This document shows, piece by piece, positions 1-7,055 of a stretch of DNA of 8,540 bases; positions within the stretch are counted from its first letter, which is position 1; each line of letters starts with the position of its first letter. Position numbers and translations under genes: made by a program. The stretch is from assembly GCA_016302315.1 (NCBI GenBank), contig JAEDNW010000107.1, positions 1 to 8,540 on the forward strand. Direction: 5' to 3'. The notes under the pieces were generated by a model. The model was not told the origin of the DNA. It ran no database searches and saw nothing but the letters and a program-made list of their open reading frames with translations. Source of the DNA: UBA1724 sp016302315 (GTDB taxonomy: Bacteria > Verrucomicrobiota > Lentisphaeria > Oligosphaerales > Oligosphaeraceae).

Positions 1-113
1 TTTCGAAAAGCGACGAAAAGGGGCCTGGGTGTTGCATCTAGAATTTCTTTTCTCCGGGCGGAATCTCCCCATCTTCCCCCTTGGATTGATCCCTGGGGCT
101 CTGGGGACTGGGC
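1..113. other. Upstream non-coding region before carB
   Basis: No credible coding frame is visible here, and the stretch is less GC-rich than the genes. Visible elements are a direct repeat of CGAAAAG (4-10 and 14-20, 10 bp apart), a TAGAAT hexamer at 39-44, which is a possible alternative -10 box without a good -35, and three CTGGG(G) runs at 93-98, 101-106 and 108-112 directly before the TATATT hexamer. The gene upstream of the window is not seen, so this could be an intergenic region serving either neighbour. No hairpin followed by a T-run is visible. Confidence 0.5.
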
Positions 114-119
114 TATATT
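114..119 (+). promoter_or_regulatory. Possible -10 box (TATATT) of the carB promoter
   Basis: TATATT matches the sigma-70 consensus TATAAT at five of six positions and stands out in GC-rich surroundings, 114 bases before the carB start. There is no good -35 box at 16-18 bases: the nearest TTG-containing hexamers, TTGGAT at 81-86 and TTGATC at 86-91, are too far away. If used, transcription would start near 125 and give a leader of roughly 105 bases that carries the hairpin described below. The three CTGGG runs just upstream could be an activator site or simply sequence bias. Confidence 0.22.
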
Positions 120-132
120 AAGCGAGTTTGCC

Positions 133-182
133 TTGGAAAGGTCATGGCAAGGGTGTGGTATGCCCTGTTTTGGCCTTTCCAG
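133..182 (+). promoter_or_regulatory. Long imperfect stem-loop in the carB 5' leader
   Basis: Bases 133-144 (TTGGAAAGGTCA) pair with 171-182 (TGGCCTTTCCAG) over 12 consecutive pairs, two of them G-U wobbles. The core is a perfect 7-bp GGAAAGG/CCTTTCC helix. Inside the loop, 150-155 (AGGGTG) can pair with 161-166 (TGCCCT) over 6 pairs, two of them wobbles, leaving a 5-base apical loop. No T-run follows, so it is not a simple intrinsic terminator. A pyrimidine-rich stretch (183-216) lies between the hairpin and the carB ribosome site. The position suits a leader element controlling carB or stabilising its mRNA, but no known riboswitch or PyrR-site consensus is recognisable. The pairing is visible; the function is inference. 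Confidence 0.4.
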
Positions 183-223
183 CCTCCCTGATTTCAGTAC
201 CTTCCACCATCCCTCCGGGAAAC

Positions 224-228
224 AGGAG
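224..228 (+). promoter_or_regulatory. Ribosome binding site of carB (AGGAG)
   Basis: AGGAG lies 4 bases before the ATG at 233. It selects this start over the in-frame upstream candidate at 128, whose 35 additional residues do not look like CarB. A small 4-bp hairpin, TCCC (210-213) with GGGA (217-220), sits immediately upstream of the site. Confidence 0.7.
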
Positions 229-232
229 ACCC

Positions 233-3200
233 ATGCCGAAGCGAACGGACATCCACAAAGTCATGATCATTGGAAGCGGGCCCATCATCATTGGCCAGGC
301 CTGCGAATTCGACTATTCCGGCACCCAGGCCTGCAAGGCGCTGAAAAGCCTGGGCTATGAGATTGTGCTGGTCAATTCCAATCCCGCCACCATCATGACG
401 GATCCCAGCACGGCAGACCACACCTATATCGAGCCCCTGAATGCGGAGCGCATGGAGGAGATCATCGCCAAGGAGCGGCCGGACGCCCTGCTGCCCAACC
501 TGGGTGGCCAGTCCGCCCTGAATCTCTCCAGCGAGCTGGCGGAGAAGGGGGTGCTGGACAAATACGGGGTCAAGGTCATCGGCGTGCAGATTGACGCCAT
601 CCGGCGGGGAGAGGACCGGGAGGCCTTCAAGGACACCATGAACTCCCTGAGGATCCAGATGGCCCCCAGCCGCATCATCCACACCCAGGAGGAAGCCCTC
701 CAGGCCGCCCGGGAGATCGGCTTCCCGGTGGTGGTGCGTCCCGCCTACACCATGGGCGGCACCGGCGGCGGCTTCTGCTACAATGTGGAGGAGCTGCAGA
801 CCATTGTGGGGCGCGGCCTCCAGGCCTCCCTGGTCCATGAATGCCTCATCGAGGAATCCCTCCTGGGCTGGGAGGAACTGGAGCTGGAAATCGTGCGGGA
901 TGCCAAGGGGCAGATGATCACCGTCTGCTTCATCGAGAACGTGGATCCCGTGGGCGTCCACACCGGCGACTCCTTCTGCACCGCTCCCATGCTCACCATC
1001 TCCCCGGAAGTCCAGGCCCAGATGCAGGAGCAGGCCTACCGGGTGGTGGAGGGCATCGGGGTCATCGGCGGCACCAATGTCCAGTTCGCCCGGAATCCCC
1101 GGGACGGCCGTCTGGTGATCATCGAGATCAATCCCCGCACCAGCCGTTCCAGCGCCCTGGCCTCCAAGGCCACCGGATTCCCCATCGCCTATGTCTCCGC
1201 CCTCCTGGCCGCCGGGGTCACCCTGGACGAACTCCCCTACTGGAGAGACGGATCCCTGGAGAAATACACCCCCTCCGGCGAATATGTGGTGGTGAAGTTC
1301 GCCCGGTGGGCCTTTGAGAAGTTCAAGGGCGTCCAGGACAAGCTGGGCACCCAGATGCGGGCCGTGGGCGAGGTCATGAGCATCGGCAAGACCTACCGGG
1401 AGGCCTTCCAGAAGGCCATCCGCTCCCTGGAGCGCTCCACCTCCGGCCTGGGATTCTACCGGGATCTCCACGAAAAGTCCCTGGAGGAACTGCTGGAGCT
1501 GCTGAAGGAGCCCACCAGCTACCGCCAGTTCGCCCTCTATGAGGCCCTCCGGAAGGGAGCCACCATCGAACAGCTTCAGAAGCTCACCTTCATCAAGCGC
1601 TACTTCCTGGAAGAAATGCAGGCTCTGGTGAAGGAGGAGGAGGCCCTCCTGGCCTGCCAGGGCAAGGAACTCCCCGACGCCCTCCTGATCCAGGCCAAGA
1701 AGGACGGCTTCAGCGACCAGTATCTGGCCAGCCTCCTCCAGACGGACGAGGACGCCCTCCGGAAGCGCCGCCTGGCCCTGGGGGTGGAGGAAAACTGGGA
1801 AGCGGTCCCCGTCTCCGGCGTGGAGGACGCCTGCTACTGGTTCAGCAGCTACAATCTCTCCCAGACGCCTCCCGCCCCCGTCTCCGACAACCCCCGGAAG
1901 GTGATGATCCTGGGAGGCGGCCCCATCCGCATCGGACAGGGCATCGAATTCGACTACTGCTGCGTCCACGCCGCCCAGGAACTCCGTAAGCTGGGCTACG
2001 AGACCATCATGGTCAACTGCAACCCGGAAACCGTCTCCACCGACTACGACACCAGCGACAAGCTCTACTTCGAGCCCCTGACCCTGGAGGACGTACTGGC
2101 CATCTACCAGAAGGAGAAGCCCCTGGGCGCCATCGTCCAGTTCGGAGGCCAGACCCCCCTGAATCTGGCCGCCAGGCTGGAGAAGAACGGAGTCCCCATC
2201 CTGGGCACGCCTCCCTCCACCATCGACATGGCGGAGGACCGGGACCTCTTCCGGAAGATGATGGAGAAGATGGACATTCCCATGCCCGCCTCAGGCATGG
2301 CCTCCAACCTCCAAGAAGCCATGGAGATCGCCCAGACCATCGGCTATCCGGTGATGGTGCGTCCCTCCTTTGTCCTGGGCGGCCGGGGCATGGAGGTGGT
2401 CCACGACCAGGAGATGCTCCGGGAGTATGTCCTGAAGGCGGAGGAGGAGGTCTCTCCGGACCGTCCCATCCTCATCGACCGTTTCCTGGGAGACGCCCTG
2501 GAGGCGGAGGCCGACGCCATCTGCGACGGCACCGACGCCTTTGTGCCCAGCGTCATGGAGCACATTGAGCTGGCGGGCATCCACTCGGGGGACTCCGCCT
2601 GCGTCATTCCCCCGCCCACCATGGGGCGCATCTACGAGGAGCAGATCAAGGACATCACCCGTCGCATTGCCATCGAGATGGGAGTGGTGGGCCTGATGAA
2701 CGTCCAGTTTGCCATCTGCCAGGGCAAGGTCTACGTCATCGAGGCCAATCCCCGGGCCTCCCGCACGGTGCCCCTGGTCTCCAAGGTCTGCGGCGTTTCC
2801 ATGGCCCGGCTGGCCACGGCGGCCATGATGGGCATGAAGCTGAAGGAGATGGGCCTGAAGGAACTCCATCTTCCCCACTACGGCGTCAAGGAGGCGGTCT
2901 TCCCCTTCCCCATGCTGCCGGAGGTGGATCCCGTCCTGGGGCCGGAGATGCGCTCCACCGGCGAAGTCCTGGGCATCTCCCGGAATCTGGGGCTGGCCTT
3001 CTTCAAGGCGGAGGAGGCGGCCAAGCCCCCCCTGCCCACCGCCGGCACCGTCCTCATCACCGTGGCCCCCAGAGACCACCAGGCCATCCTTCCCGCCGCC
3101 CGGCAGTTTGTGGAGGACGGCATGGAGCTCATGGCCACGGAGGGCACCCGGCTCAGCCTGGAGAAGGCGGGGATCCCTGCCAAGCCCGTGGCCAAGATCG

Positions 3201-3448
3201 GCGAGGGGCGCCCCGACATCCTGGATGAGCTGAAGAACGGCCACATCCAGCTGGTCATCAACACCCCCATCGGAAAGGCCTCCAAGAAGGACGACTCCTA
3301 CATCCGCAAGAGCGCCATCAAATACGGGGTCCCCTACTTCACCACGGTGGCCGCCGCCCTGGCCTGCGCCAATGGCATCCATGCCAAACGCAAGGGCAAT
3401 GACGGCGTCCTCTCCCTCCAGGAATACCACGCCAGCCTTCACGGCTAG
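233..3448 (+). CDS. carB: Carbamoyl-phosphate synthase large subunit
   Basis: CarB uses ammonia delivered by CarA, bicarbonate and two ATP to make carbamoyl phosphate for pyrimidine and arginine synthesis in the cytoplasm. The protein is 1071 aa (E. coli CarB is 1073) and starts MPKRTDIHKV, matching the E. coli N-terminus. The first ATP-grasp half (about 1-400) has GSGPIIIGQACEFDYSG near 14-30, R169, the glycine loop MGGTGGG (174-180), H243 in HTGDS, and E298/N300 in EINPR. A helical oligomerisation part follows (about 400-550). The second ATP-grasp half begins near 555 with GGGPIRIGQGIEFDY and has R710, LGGRG (715-719), H784 in HSGDS and E837/N839 in EANPR. The MGS-like allosteric domain (about 936-1071) retains ATEGT and a Thr-Thr near the end, so effector control by nucleotides or ornithine is plausible. 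No residue is obviously missing. carA is not in the window and must lie elsewhere. Confidence 0.98.
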   Translation: MPKRTDIHKVMIIGSGPIIIGQACEFDYSGTQACKALKSLGYEIVLVNSNPATIMTDPSTADHTYIEPLNAERMEEIIAKERPDALLPNLGGQSALNLSSELAEKGVLDKYGVKVIGVQIDAIRRGEDREAFKDTMNSLRIQMAPSRIIHTQEEALQAAREIGFPVVVRPAYTMGGTGGGFCYNVEELQTIVGRGLQASLVHECLIEESLLGWEELELEIVRDAKGQMITVCFIENVDPVGVHTGDSFCTAPMLTISPEVQAQMQEQAYRVVEGIGVIGGTNVQFARNPRDGRLVIIEINPRTSRSSALASKATGFPIAYVSALLAAGVTLDELPYWRDGSLEKYTPSGEYVVVKFARWAFEKFKGVQDKLGTQMRAVGEVMSIGKTYREAFQKAIRSLERSTSGLGFYRDLHEKSLEELLELLKEPTSYRQFALYEALRKGATIEQLQKLTFIKRYFLEEMQALVKEEEALLACQGKELPDALLIQAKKDGFSDQYLASLLQTDEDALRKRRLALGVEENWEAVPVSGVEDACYWFSSYNLSQTPPAPVSDNPRKVMILGGGPIRIGQGIEFDYCCVHAAQELRKLGYETIMVNCNPETVSTDYDTSDKLYFEPLTLEDVLAIYQKEKPLGAIVQFGGQTPLNLAARLEKNGVPILGTPPSTIDMAEDRDLFRKMMEKMDIPMPASGMASNLQEAMEIAQTIGYPVMVRPSFVLGGRGMEVVHDQEMLREYVLKAEEEVSPDRPILIDRFLGDALEAEADAICDGTDAFVPSVMEHIELAGIHSGDSACVIPPPTMGRIYEEQIKDITRRIAIEMGVVGLMNVQFAICQGKVYVIEANPRASRTVPLVSKVCGVSMARLATAAMMGMKLKEMGLKELHLPHYGVKEAVFPFPMLPEVDPVLGPEMRSTGEVLGISRNLGLAFFKAEEAAKPPLPTAGTVLITVAPRDHQAILPAARQFVEDGMELMATEGTRLSLEKAGIPAKPVAKIGEGRPDILDELKNGHIQLVINTPIGKASKKDDSYIRKSAIKYGVPYFTTVAAALACANGIHAKRKGNDGVLSLQEYHASLHG

Positions 3449-3525
3449 GCCTGCCCCCCCCTCTCTCTCCCGTACACTTTCCCTCAACGTTCCCTAAAAC
3501 CCCGAAAAACGTTTTCCCCACGAAC
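3449..3525. other. C-rich spacer between carB and the sugar block
   Basis: This 77-base stretch has 37 C and 7 G on the + strand. It opens with a CCTGCCCCCCC tract and CTCTCTCTCC (3450-3470) right after the carB stop, and ends in an A-rich part with two palindromes: AACGTT at 3486-3491 and AAAACGTTTT at 3506-3515, centred 22 bp apart. There is no stem-loop plus T-run, so no intrinsic terminator. A C-rich, G-poor single-stranded RNA is the usual composition of a Rho-loading region, and the paired palindromes could be an operator; both readings are inference. No Shine-Dalgarno precedes the ATG at 3526. Confidence 0.4.
3450..3470 (+). repeat. Pyrimidine signature after stop, copy 1
   Basis: CCTGCCCCCCC followed directly by CTCTCTCTCC, starting 2 bases after the carB stop. 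It is the longest uninterrupted C/T tract in the window and shares both halves with copies at 7023-7041 and 7626-7665. Confidence 0.5.
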
Positions 3526-4437
3526 ATGAGTTGCACTCCCACTCTTCTCGTCCTGGCTGCCGGCATGGGCAGCCGCTATGGCGGCATCAAGCAGATGGAT
3601 CCCGTCGGCCCCGACGGCGAATTCATCCTGGACTACTCCATCTATGACGCCTGGCGTGCCGGCTTCGGCAAGGTGGTCCTGGTGATCCGGGAGGAGCTGG
3701 AGGCCCCCCTGCGGGAGCACTTCGGCAACCGTCTGGACGGCAAGGTGGAAGTGGAATACGTGGTCCAGAGCCTGGACCGCCTTCCCCAGGGATTCACGGT
3801 GCCCGAGACCCGGAAGAAGCCCTGGGGCACCGGCCACGCCATCTGGTGCGCCCGGAACGCCATCCAGGGTCCCTTCGCCATGGTGAACGCCGATGACTTC
3901 TACGGCCGGGAATCCTTCACGGAAATGGCCAGGCTCCTGGCGGATCCCGCCTTCAGCAAGACCACCTGCGGCATCGTGGCCTTCCGCCTCAACAACACCC
4001 TCTCCGAGAACGGCAGCGTCTCCCGGGGCATCTGCGCCGTGGAGAACGGGTGCCTCACCGACGTGGTGGAGCGCACCACCATCGAGGCCCTTCCCGGCGG
4101 TAAGGCCCGCTATCAGAACGAGGACGGCTCCTGGACGCCCCTCACCGGCGAGGAACCCACCTCCATGAATCTGTGGGGCTTCCCCGCGGAGCTCTTCCCG
4201 GAACTGGACCGCCAGCTGAAGGAGTTTCTCCAGGCCAATCTCCAGGAGCCCAAGAAGGAGTTCTTCATCCCCACGGTGGTGAACACCCTCATCAAGCAAT
4301 GCGGCTGGACCAGTCTGGTGCGCACCAGTCCGGAGCGCTGGTTCGGCATGACCTATTCGGAAGACCGCAAACTGGTCCTGGAGCAGGTGAAGAATCTCAC
4401 CGCCCAGGGTGTCTATCCCGCCTGTCTCTGGAGGTAA
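3526..4437 (+). CDS. Sugar-1-phosphate nucleotidyltransferase
   Basis: A 303-aa cytoplasmic NTP_transferase-fold protein, predicted to join a sugar 1-phosphate to an NTP, giving an NDP-sugar and pyrophosphate. The N-terminal signature LAAGMGSRYGGIK (10-22) matches the nucleotide-binding G-x-G-x-R...K loop. WGTGHA (100-105) and NADDFYG (121-127) fit the substrate and metal-binding segments, with D123/D124 as likely metal ligands. NLWGFP (215-220) and WFGMTYSEDR (272-281) near the C-terminus match a subfamily I recall from Bacteroidota and Firmicutes, not MurU or GalU. The ATG at 3526 puts the signature at the expected distance from the N-terminus, although no Shine-Dalgarno is visible. The next gene, a NahK-like kinase, begins 4 bases after this stop, which points to sequential action: kinase product in, NDP-sugar out. 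The sugar and nucleotide cannot be read from sequence; UDP-N-acetylhexosamine is my best guess. Confidence 0.85.
   Translation: MSCTPTLLVLAAGMGSRYGGIKQMDPVGPDGEFILDYSIYDAWRAGFGKVVLVIREELEAPLREHFGNRLDGKVEVEYVVQSLDRLPQGFTVPETRKKPWGTGHAIWCARNAIQGPFAMVNADDFYGRESFTEMARLLADPAFSKTTCGIVAFRLNNTLSENGSVSRGICAVENGCLTDVVERTTIEALPGGKARYQNEDGSWTPLTGEEPTSMNLWGFPAELFPELDRQLKEFLQANLQEPKKEFFIPTVVNTLIKQCGWTSLVRTSPERWFGMTYSEDRKLVLEQVKNLTAQGVYPACLWR
4430..4434 (+). promoter_or_regulatory. Shine-Dalgarno of the NahK-like kinase (GGAGG)
   Basis: GGAGG lies in the last codons of the nucleotidyltransferase and abuts its TAA, 7 bases before the ATG at 4442. This favours 4442 over the in-frame GTG at 4409 as the start and suggests translational coupling of the two genes. 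It is the best Shine-Dalgarno in the window. Confidence 0.8.
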
Positions 4438-4441
4438 TCCC

Positions 4442-5533
4442 ATGTCCCAGGAAATCCTGCAACGCCTTCTTCCCATTCTGGAGAACTTCGATCTGCGGGG
4501 CGTGGCCACCGAGGCCGAGCCCTGGGGCTCCGGACACATCAACACCACCTACCGGCTCACCGTGGATCAGAGCGGCCGGGATGTCCACTACATCCTCCAG
4601 GGCATCAATCAGCACGTCTTCCCCAACGTGCCCAAGCTCATGGAGAACATCCAGCGCATCACCCGCCATCTGGCCCAGCGCAACCCTGGCAACGCCCGGG
4701 CCACCCTCACCCTGGTCAACGACCGCCAGGGAAACCCCTTCTGGAAAAATCCCGCCGACGGCGAATGCTACCGGGTCTACCTCTTCATTGAAGGGGCCTC
4801 CACCGTGGATGCCGTCACCGGACCCGACCAGGCCTACCAGGCCGCCAAGGCCTTCGGCGCGTTCCAGTGCGCCCTGGCCGACCTCCCCGGAGACCCCCTC
4901 TTCGAGTCCATCGTGGACTTCCACCACACCCCCAAGCGCTTCCAGAAGTTCCTGGCGGTGCTGAAGGAGGACAAGATTGGACGGGCCTCCCTCTGCCAGA
5001 AGGAGATCGCCTTCGCCCTGGCCCACGAGAAGGAATGCTCCCTGGTGGTGGACCGCCTGGCCGATGGCCGCCTCCCCTGGCGCGTCACCCACAACGACAC
5101 CAAGATCAACAACGTCATGCTGGATGACAAGACCGGGGAAGGCATCTGCGTCATTGACCTGGATACCTGCATGCCCGGCAGCGTCCTCTATGACTTCGGC
5201 GACGAAATCCGCACCACCACCGCCACCGCCGCCGAGGACGAACGGGATCTCTCCAAGGTGAACTTCGACCTGAATCTCTTCGGGGCCCTGGTCCAGGGAT
5301 ACCTCTCCACCGCCGGCGCCTTCCTCACCCCCGAGGAAAAACGCCTCCTCCCCTTCTCCGGACGCCTCCTCACCTTCGAGTGCGGCCTCCGCTTCCTCAC
5401 CGACTTCCTGGAAGGCGATGTCTACTTCCGCACCCACCGGGAAGGCCAGAATCTGGACCGCTGCCGCACCCAGTTCCACCTGGTGGCCCAGATGGAAGCC
5501 CAGGAAGAGCAGATGAACCAATTCGTCAAGTAG
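4442..5533 (+). CDS. NahK-like sugar 1-kinase (aminoglycoside phosphotransferase fold)
   Basis: A 363-aa protein of the APH/choline-kinase fold, similar in length and layout to N-acetylhexosamine 1-kinase (NahK/LnpB), which phosphorylates GlcNAc or GalNAc at the anomeric carbon with ATP. GSGHINTTY (29-37) is the glycine-containing nucleotide loop. THNDTKINN (216-224) is the Brenner-type catalytic motif H-x-D-x4-N, with D219 as catalytic base. VIDLD (237-241) supplies the metal-binding aspartates, followed by DFGDEIR (251-257). No membrane segment or signal peptide is seen. The start follows GGAGG by 7 bases. The upstream nucleotidyltransferase would use the sugar-1-phosphate product, as MurU does after AmgK. 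Proteins of this type are often mislabelled as mucin-desulfating sulfatases or aminoglycoside resistance enzymes; nothing here supports either role. Substrate identity is inferred. Confidence 0.83.
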   Translation: MSQEILQRLLPILENFDLRGVATEAEPWGSGHINTTYRLTVDQSGRDVHYILQGINQHVFPNVPKLMENIQRITRHLAQRNPGNARATLTLVNDRQGNPFWKNPADGECYRVYLFIEGASTVDAVTGPDQAYQAAKAFGAFQCALADLPGDPLFESIVDFHHTPKRFQKFLAVLKEDKIGRASLCQKEIAFALAHEKECSLVVDRLADGRLPWRVTHNDTKINNVMLDDKTGEGICVIDLDTCMPGSVLYDFGDEIRTTTATAAEDERDLSKVNFDLNLFGALVQGYLSTAGAFLTPEEKRLLPFSGRLLTFECGLRFLTDFLEGDVYFRTHREGQNLDRCRTQFHLVAQMEAQEEQMNQFVK

Positions 5534-5560
5534 CGCACCCCAATCCCCCAGCAAAACGCC

Positions 5561-7015
5561 ATGAACCAGGAATTCCCTCTCGTAGCCCCCAAGACCGTCC
5601 CCGTCCTGGATCCCGGATTCCGTCCTCCCGTCCTGGCCAACCGCGCCTTTGTCCAGGCGGTGAAGGCCTCCGGATGCGCCGTTCCCTGCCTCATCGCCGT
5701 GGAGCGGGACCGTCAGCGGGTCTCCCGCTTCGACACCGTGGTCTATGACATGAAGCACCCCGCCTCCGCCGGCAACTTCTTCTACGTGGAACGCATCGTG
5801 AAGTTCCTCCTCTGGCAGTTCGGCGGCTGGAAGGTGACCATCCACGCCCCGGAATGCCTGGTCCAGTATCTGAAGAGCTGCTACAGCGAAACCGGCCTCC
5901 GCCGCTTCGACGCCCAGTTCTGGGGCGACTTCACCTACGAAAAGCCCATGACCTTCGTCTACGCCCCCACCCCCGACGACGTCCCCGCCGAAAATGACGG
6001 CTCCGGCGCCGCCGTGAAGCTGGACTGGAGCGGCTGGCGCATCGGCTTCGACCTGGGCGCCTCCGACGAAAAGGTGGCCGTGGTCAAGGACGGCAAGCTG
6101 GCCCTCAAGGAAGACGGCGACCCCCTCCTCTCCGCCGAATATGTGTGGGATCCCAAACCCCAGACCGACATCCAGTACCACTACGACCACATCAACTTCG
6201 TCCTGAAGGAGGCCGAAAAGGCCATCCACTCCGTGGATCCCCAGGCCAAGGTCAAGGGCATCGGCGGCTCCTCCGCCGGCGTCTACGTGGACGGACGCGT
6301 CCGCAACGGCTCCCTCTTCCGGGGCATCACCCCCAGAAGCCGCTTCGACCAGGAGGCCGCCCCCATCTTCAAGGAAATCCAGAAGCAGTGGGGCGTGCCC
6401 CTGCGCCTGGAGAACGACGGTGATGTCACCGCCCTGGCCGGGGCCATCGCCCTCCAGGAGGGCGCCGTCCTGGGCATCGCCATGGGTTCCAGCCTGGCCG
6501 CCGGATACGTGGACGAGTCCATGAACATCAAGGGCTGGATGAACGAACTGGCCTTCGCCCCGGTGGACTACAACCCCGAGGCCGCCATGGACGAGTGGTC
6601 CCACGACATCGGCGTGGGGGCCAACTACTTCTCCCAGCAGGCCGTCGCCCGCCTCATCCCCCTGGCCGGCATCGAGATGGATGACATTCCCGCCGACAAG
6701 TTCCCCCTGCGCCTCAAGCGGGTCCAGGAGCTCATGGCCCAGGGCGATCCCCGGGCACGGAAGATCTACGAGACCATCGGCGTCTACTTCGGCTACACCG
6801 TGGCCGAGTACTGCTCCTTCTACCCGGTGATCAAGCACCTGGAGGTGCTGGGCCGTGTGGTCTCCGGCGAAGGCGGACAGATCATCCTGGACCAGGCCCG
6901 GAAGGTCCTCCGGGAGGAGTTCCCCGAACTGGGCGAGATCCACTTCTACGAACCCTCCGAACGGGAGAAGCGTCACGGCCAGGCCGCCGCCGCCGCCTTC
7001 CTCCCCGAGTGCTAG
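5561..7015 (+). CDS. Divergent ROK-family protein with N-terminal extension
   Basis: A 484-aa cytoplasmic protein. Residues 159-484 form an actin-like ROK domain: IGFDLGASDEKVAVV (161-175) is the phosphate-1 loop, GIGGSSAGVYVDGRV (233-247) the ROK core, LENDGD (283-288) carries the likely catalytic Asp (D286), and GIAMGSSLAAGYVD (305-318) is the phosphate-2 loop. ROK sugar kinases normally have GEIGH followed by a C-x-C-x4-C zinc cluster. Here the aligned segment reads NELAFAPVD (328-336) and residues 319-417 contain no cysteine, so zinc binding is lost. Residues 1-158 are not part of the usual ROK fold and resemble no domain I can name. There is no helix-turn-helix, so it is not a classical NagC/Mlc repressor. 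The neighbours suggest a sugar kinase or sugar-binding role in the same pathway. The start lacks a Shine-Dalgarno; AACGCC abuts the ATG. Confidence 0.82.
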   Translation: MNQEFPLVAPKTVPVLDPGFRPPVLANRAFVQAVKASGCAVPCLIAVERDRQRVSRFDTVVYDMKHPASAGNFFYVERIVKFLLWQFGGWKVTIHAPECLVQYLKSCYSETGLRRFDAQFWGDFTYEKPMTFVYAPTPDDVPAENDGSGAAVKLDWSGWRIGFDLGASDEKVAVVKDGKLALKEDGDPLLSAEYVWDPKPQTDIQYHYDHINFVLKEAEKAIHSVDPQAKVKGIGGSSAGVYVDGRVRNGSLFRGITPRSRFDQEAAPIFKEIQKQWGVPLRLENDGDVTALAGAIALQEGAVLGIAMGSSLAAGYVDESMNIKGWMNELAFAPVDYNPEAAMDEWSHDIGVGANYFSQQAVARLIPLAGIEMDDIPADKFPLRLKRVQELMAQGDPRARKIYETIGVYFGYTVAEYCSFYPVIKHLEVLGRVVSGEGGQIILDQARKVLREEFPELGEIHFYEPSEREKRHGQAAAAAFLPEC

Positions 7016-7022
7016 ACAGCCC

Positions 7023-7041
7023 CCTGCCCTCCCCTCTCTCC
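7023..7041 (+). repeat. Pyrimidine signature after stop, copy 2
   Basis: CCTGCCCTCCCCTCTCTCC, starting 8 bases after the stop of the ROK gene. It fills about half of the 40-base spacer, which has 21 C and 6 G. The remainder, CGAAGTAACGCCGTC, leads into the next ATG without a Shine-Dalgarno. Confidence 0.5.
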
Positions 7042-7055
7042 GAAGTAACGCCGTC

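Noticed and set aside
53..62. Small dyad TCCG-GG-CGGA as a terminator of an upstream gene
   Set aside because: Only four base pairs with a two-base gap and no T-run follow, and no upstream gene end is visible.
144..191. 15-codon leader peptide MARVWYALFWPFQPP before carB
   Set aside because: The only Shine-Dalgarno-like sequence, GGAAAGG at 135-141, is 2 bases from the ATG, which is too close. The start lies inside the hairpin stem, no Arg run or attenuator terminator follows, and such short frames are frequent by chance.
128..232. 35-residue N-terminal extension of CarB from an upstream in-frame TTG
   Set aside because: The residues do not resemble CarB, the ATG at 233 is preceded by AGGAG, and translation from there begins MPKRTDI as in E. 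coli CarB.
4442..5533. Aminoglycoside resistance gene
   Set aside because: The fold is shared, but the motif wording (GSGHINTTY, THNDTKINN, VIDLD) and the coupled sugar nucleotidyltransferase fit an anomeric sugar kinase.
6855..7055. 67-residue N-terminal extension of the hypothetical protein from a GTG at 6855
   Set aside because: It overlaps the ROK gene in another frame and is Ser/Pro/Arg-rich out-of-frame sequence; the folded-looking protein starts at the ATG at 7056.
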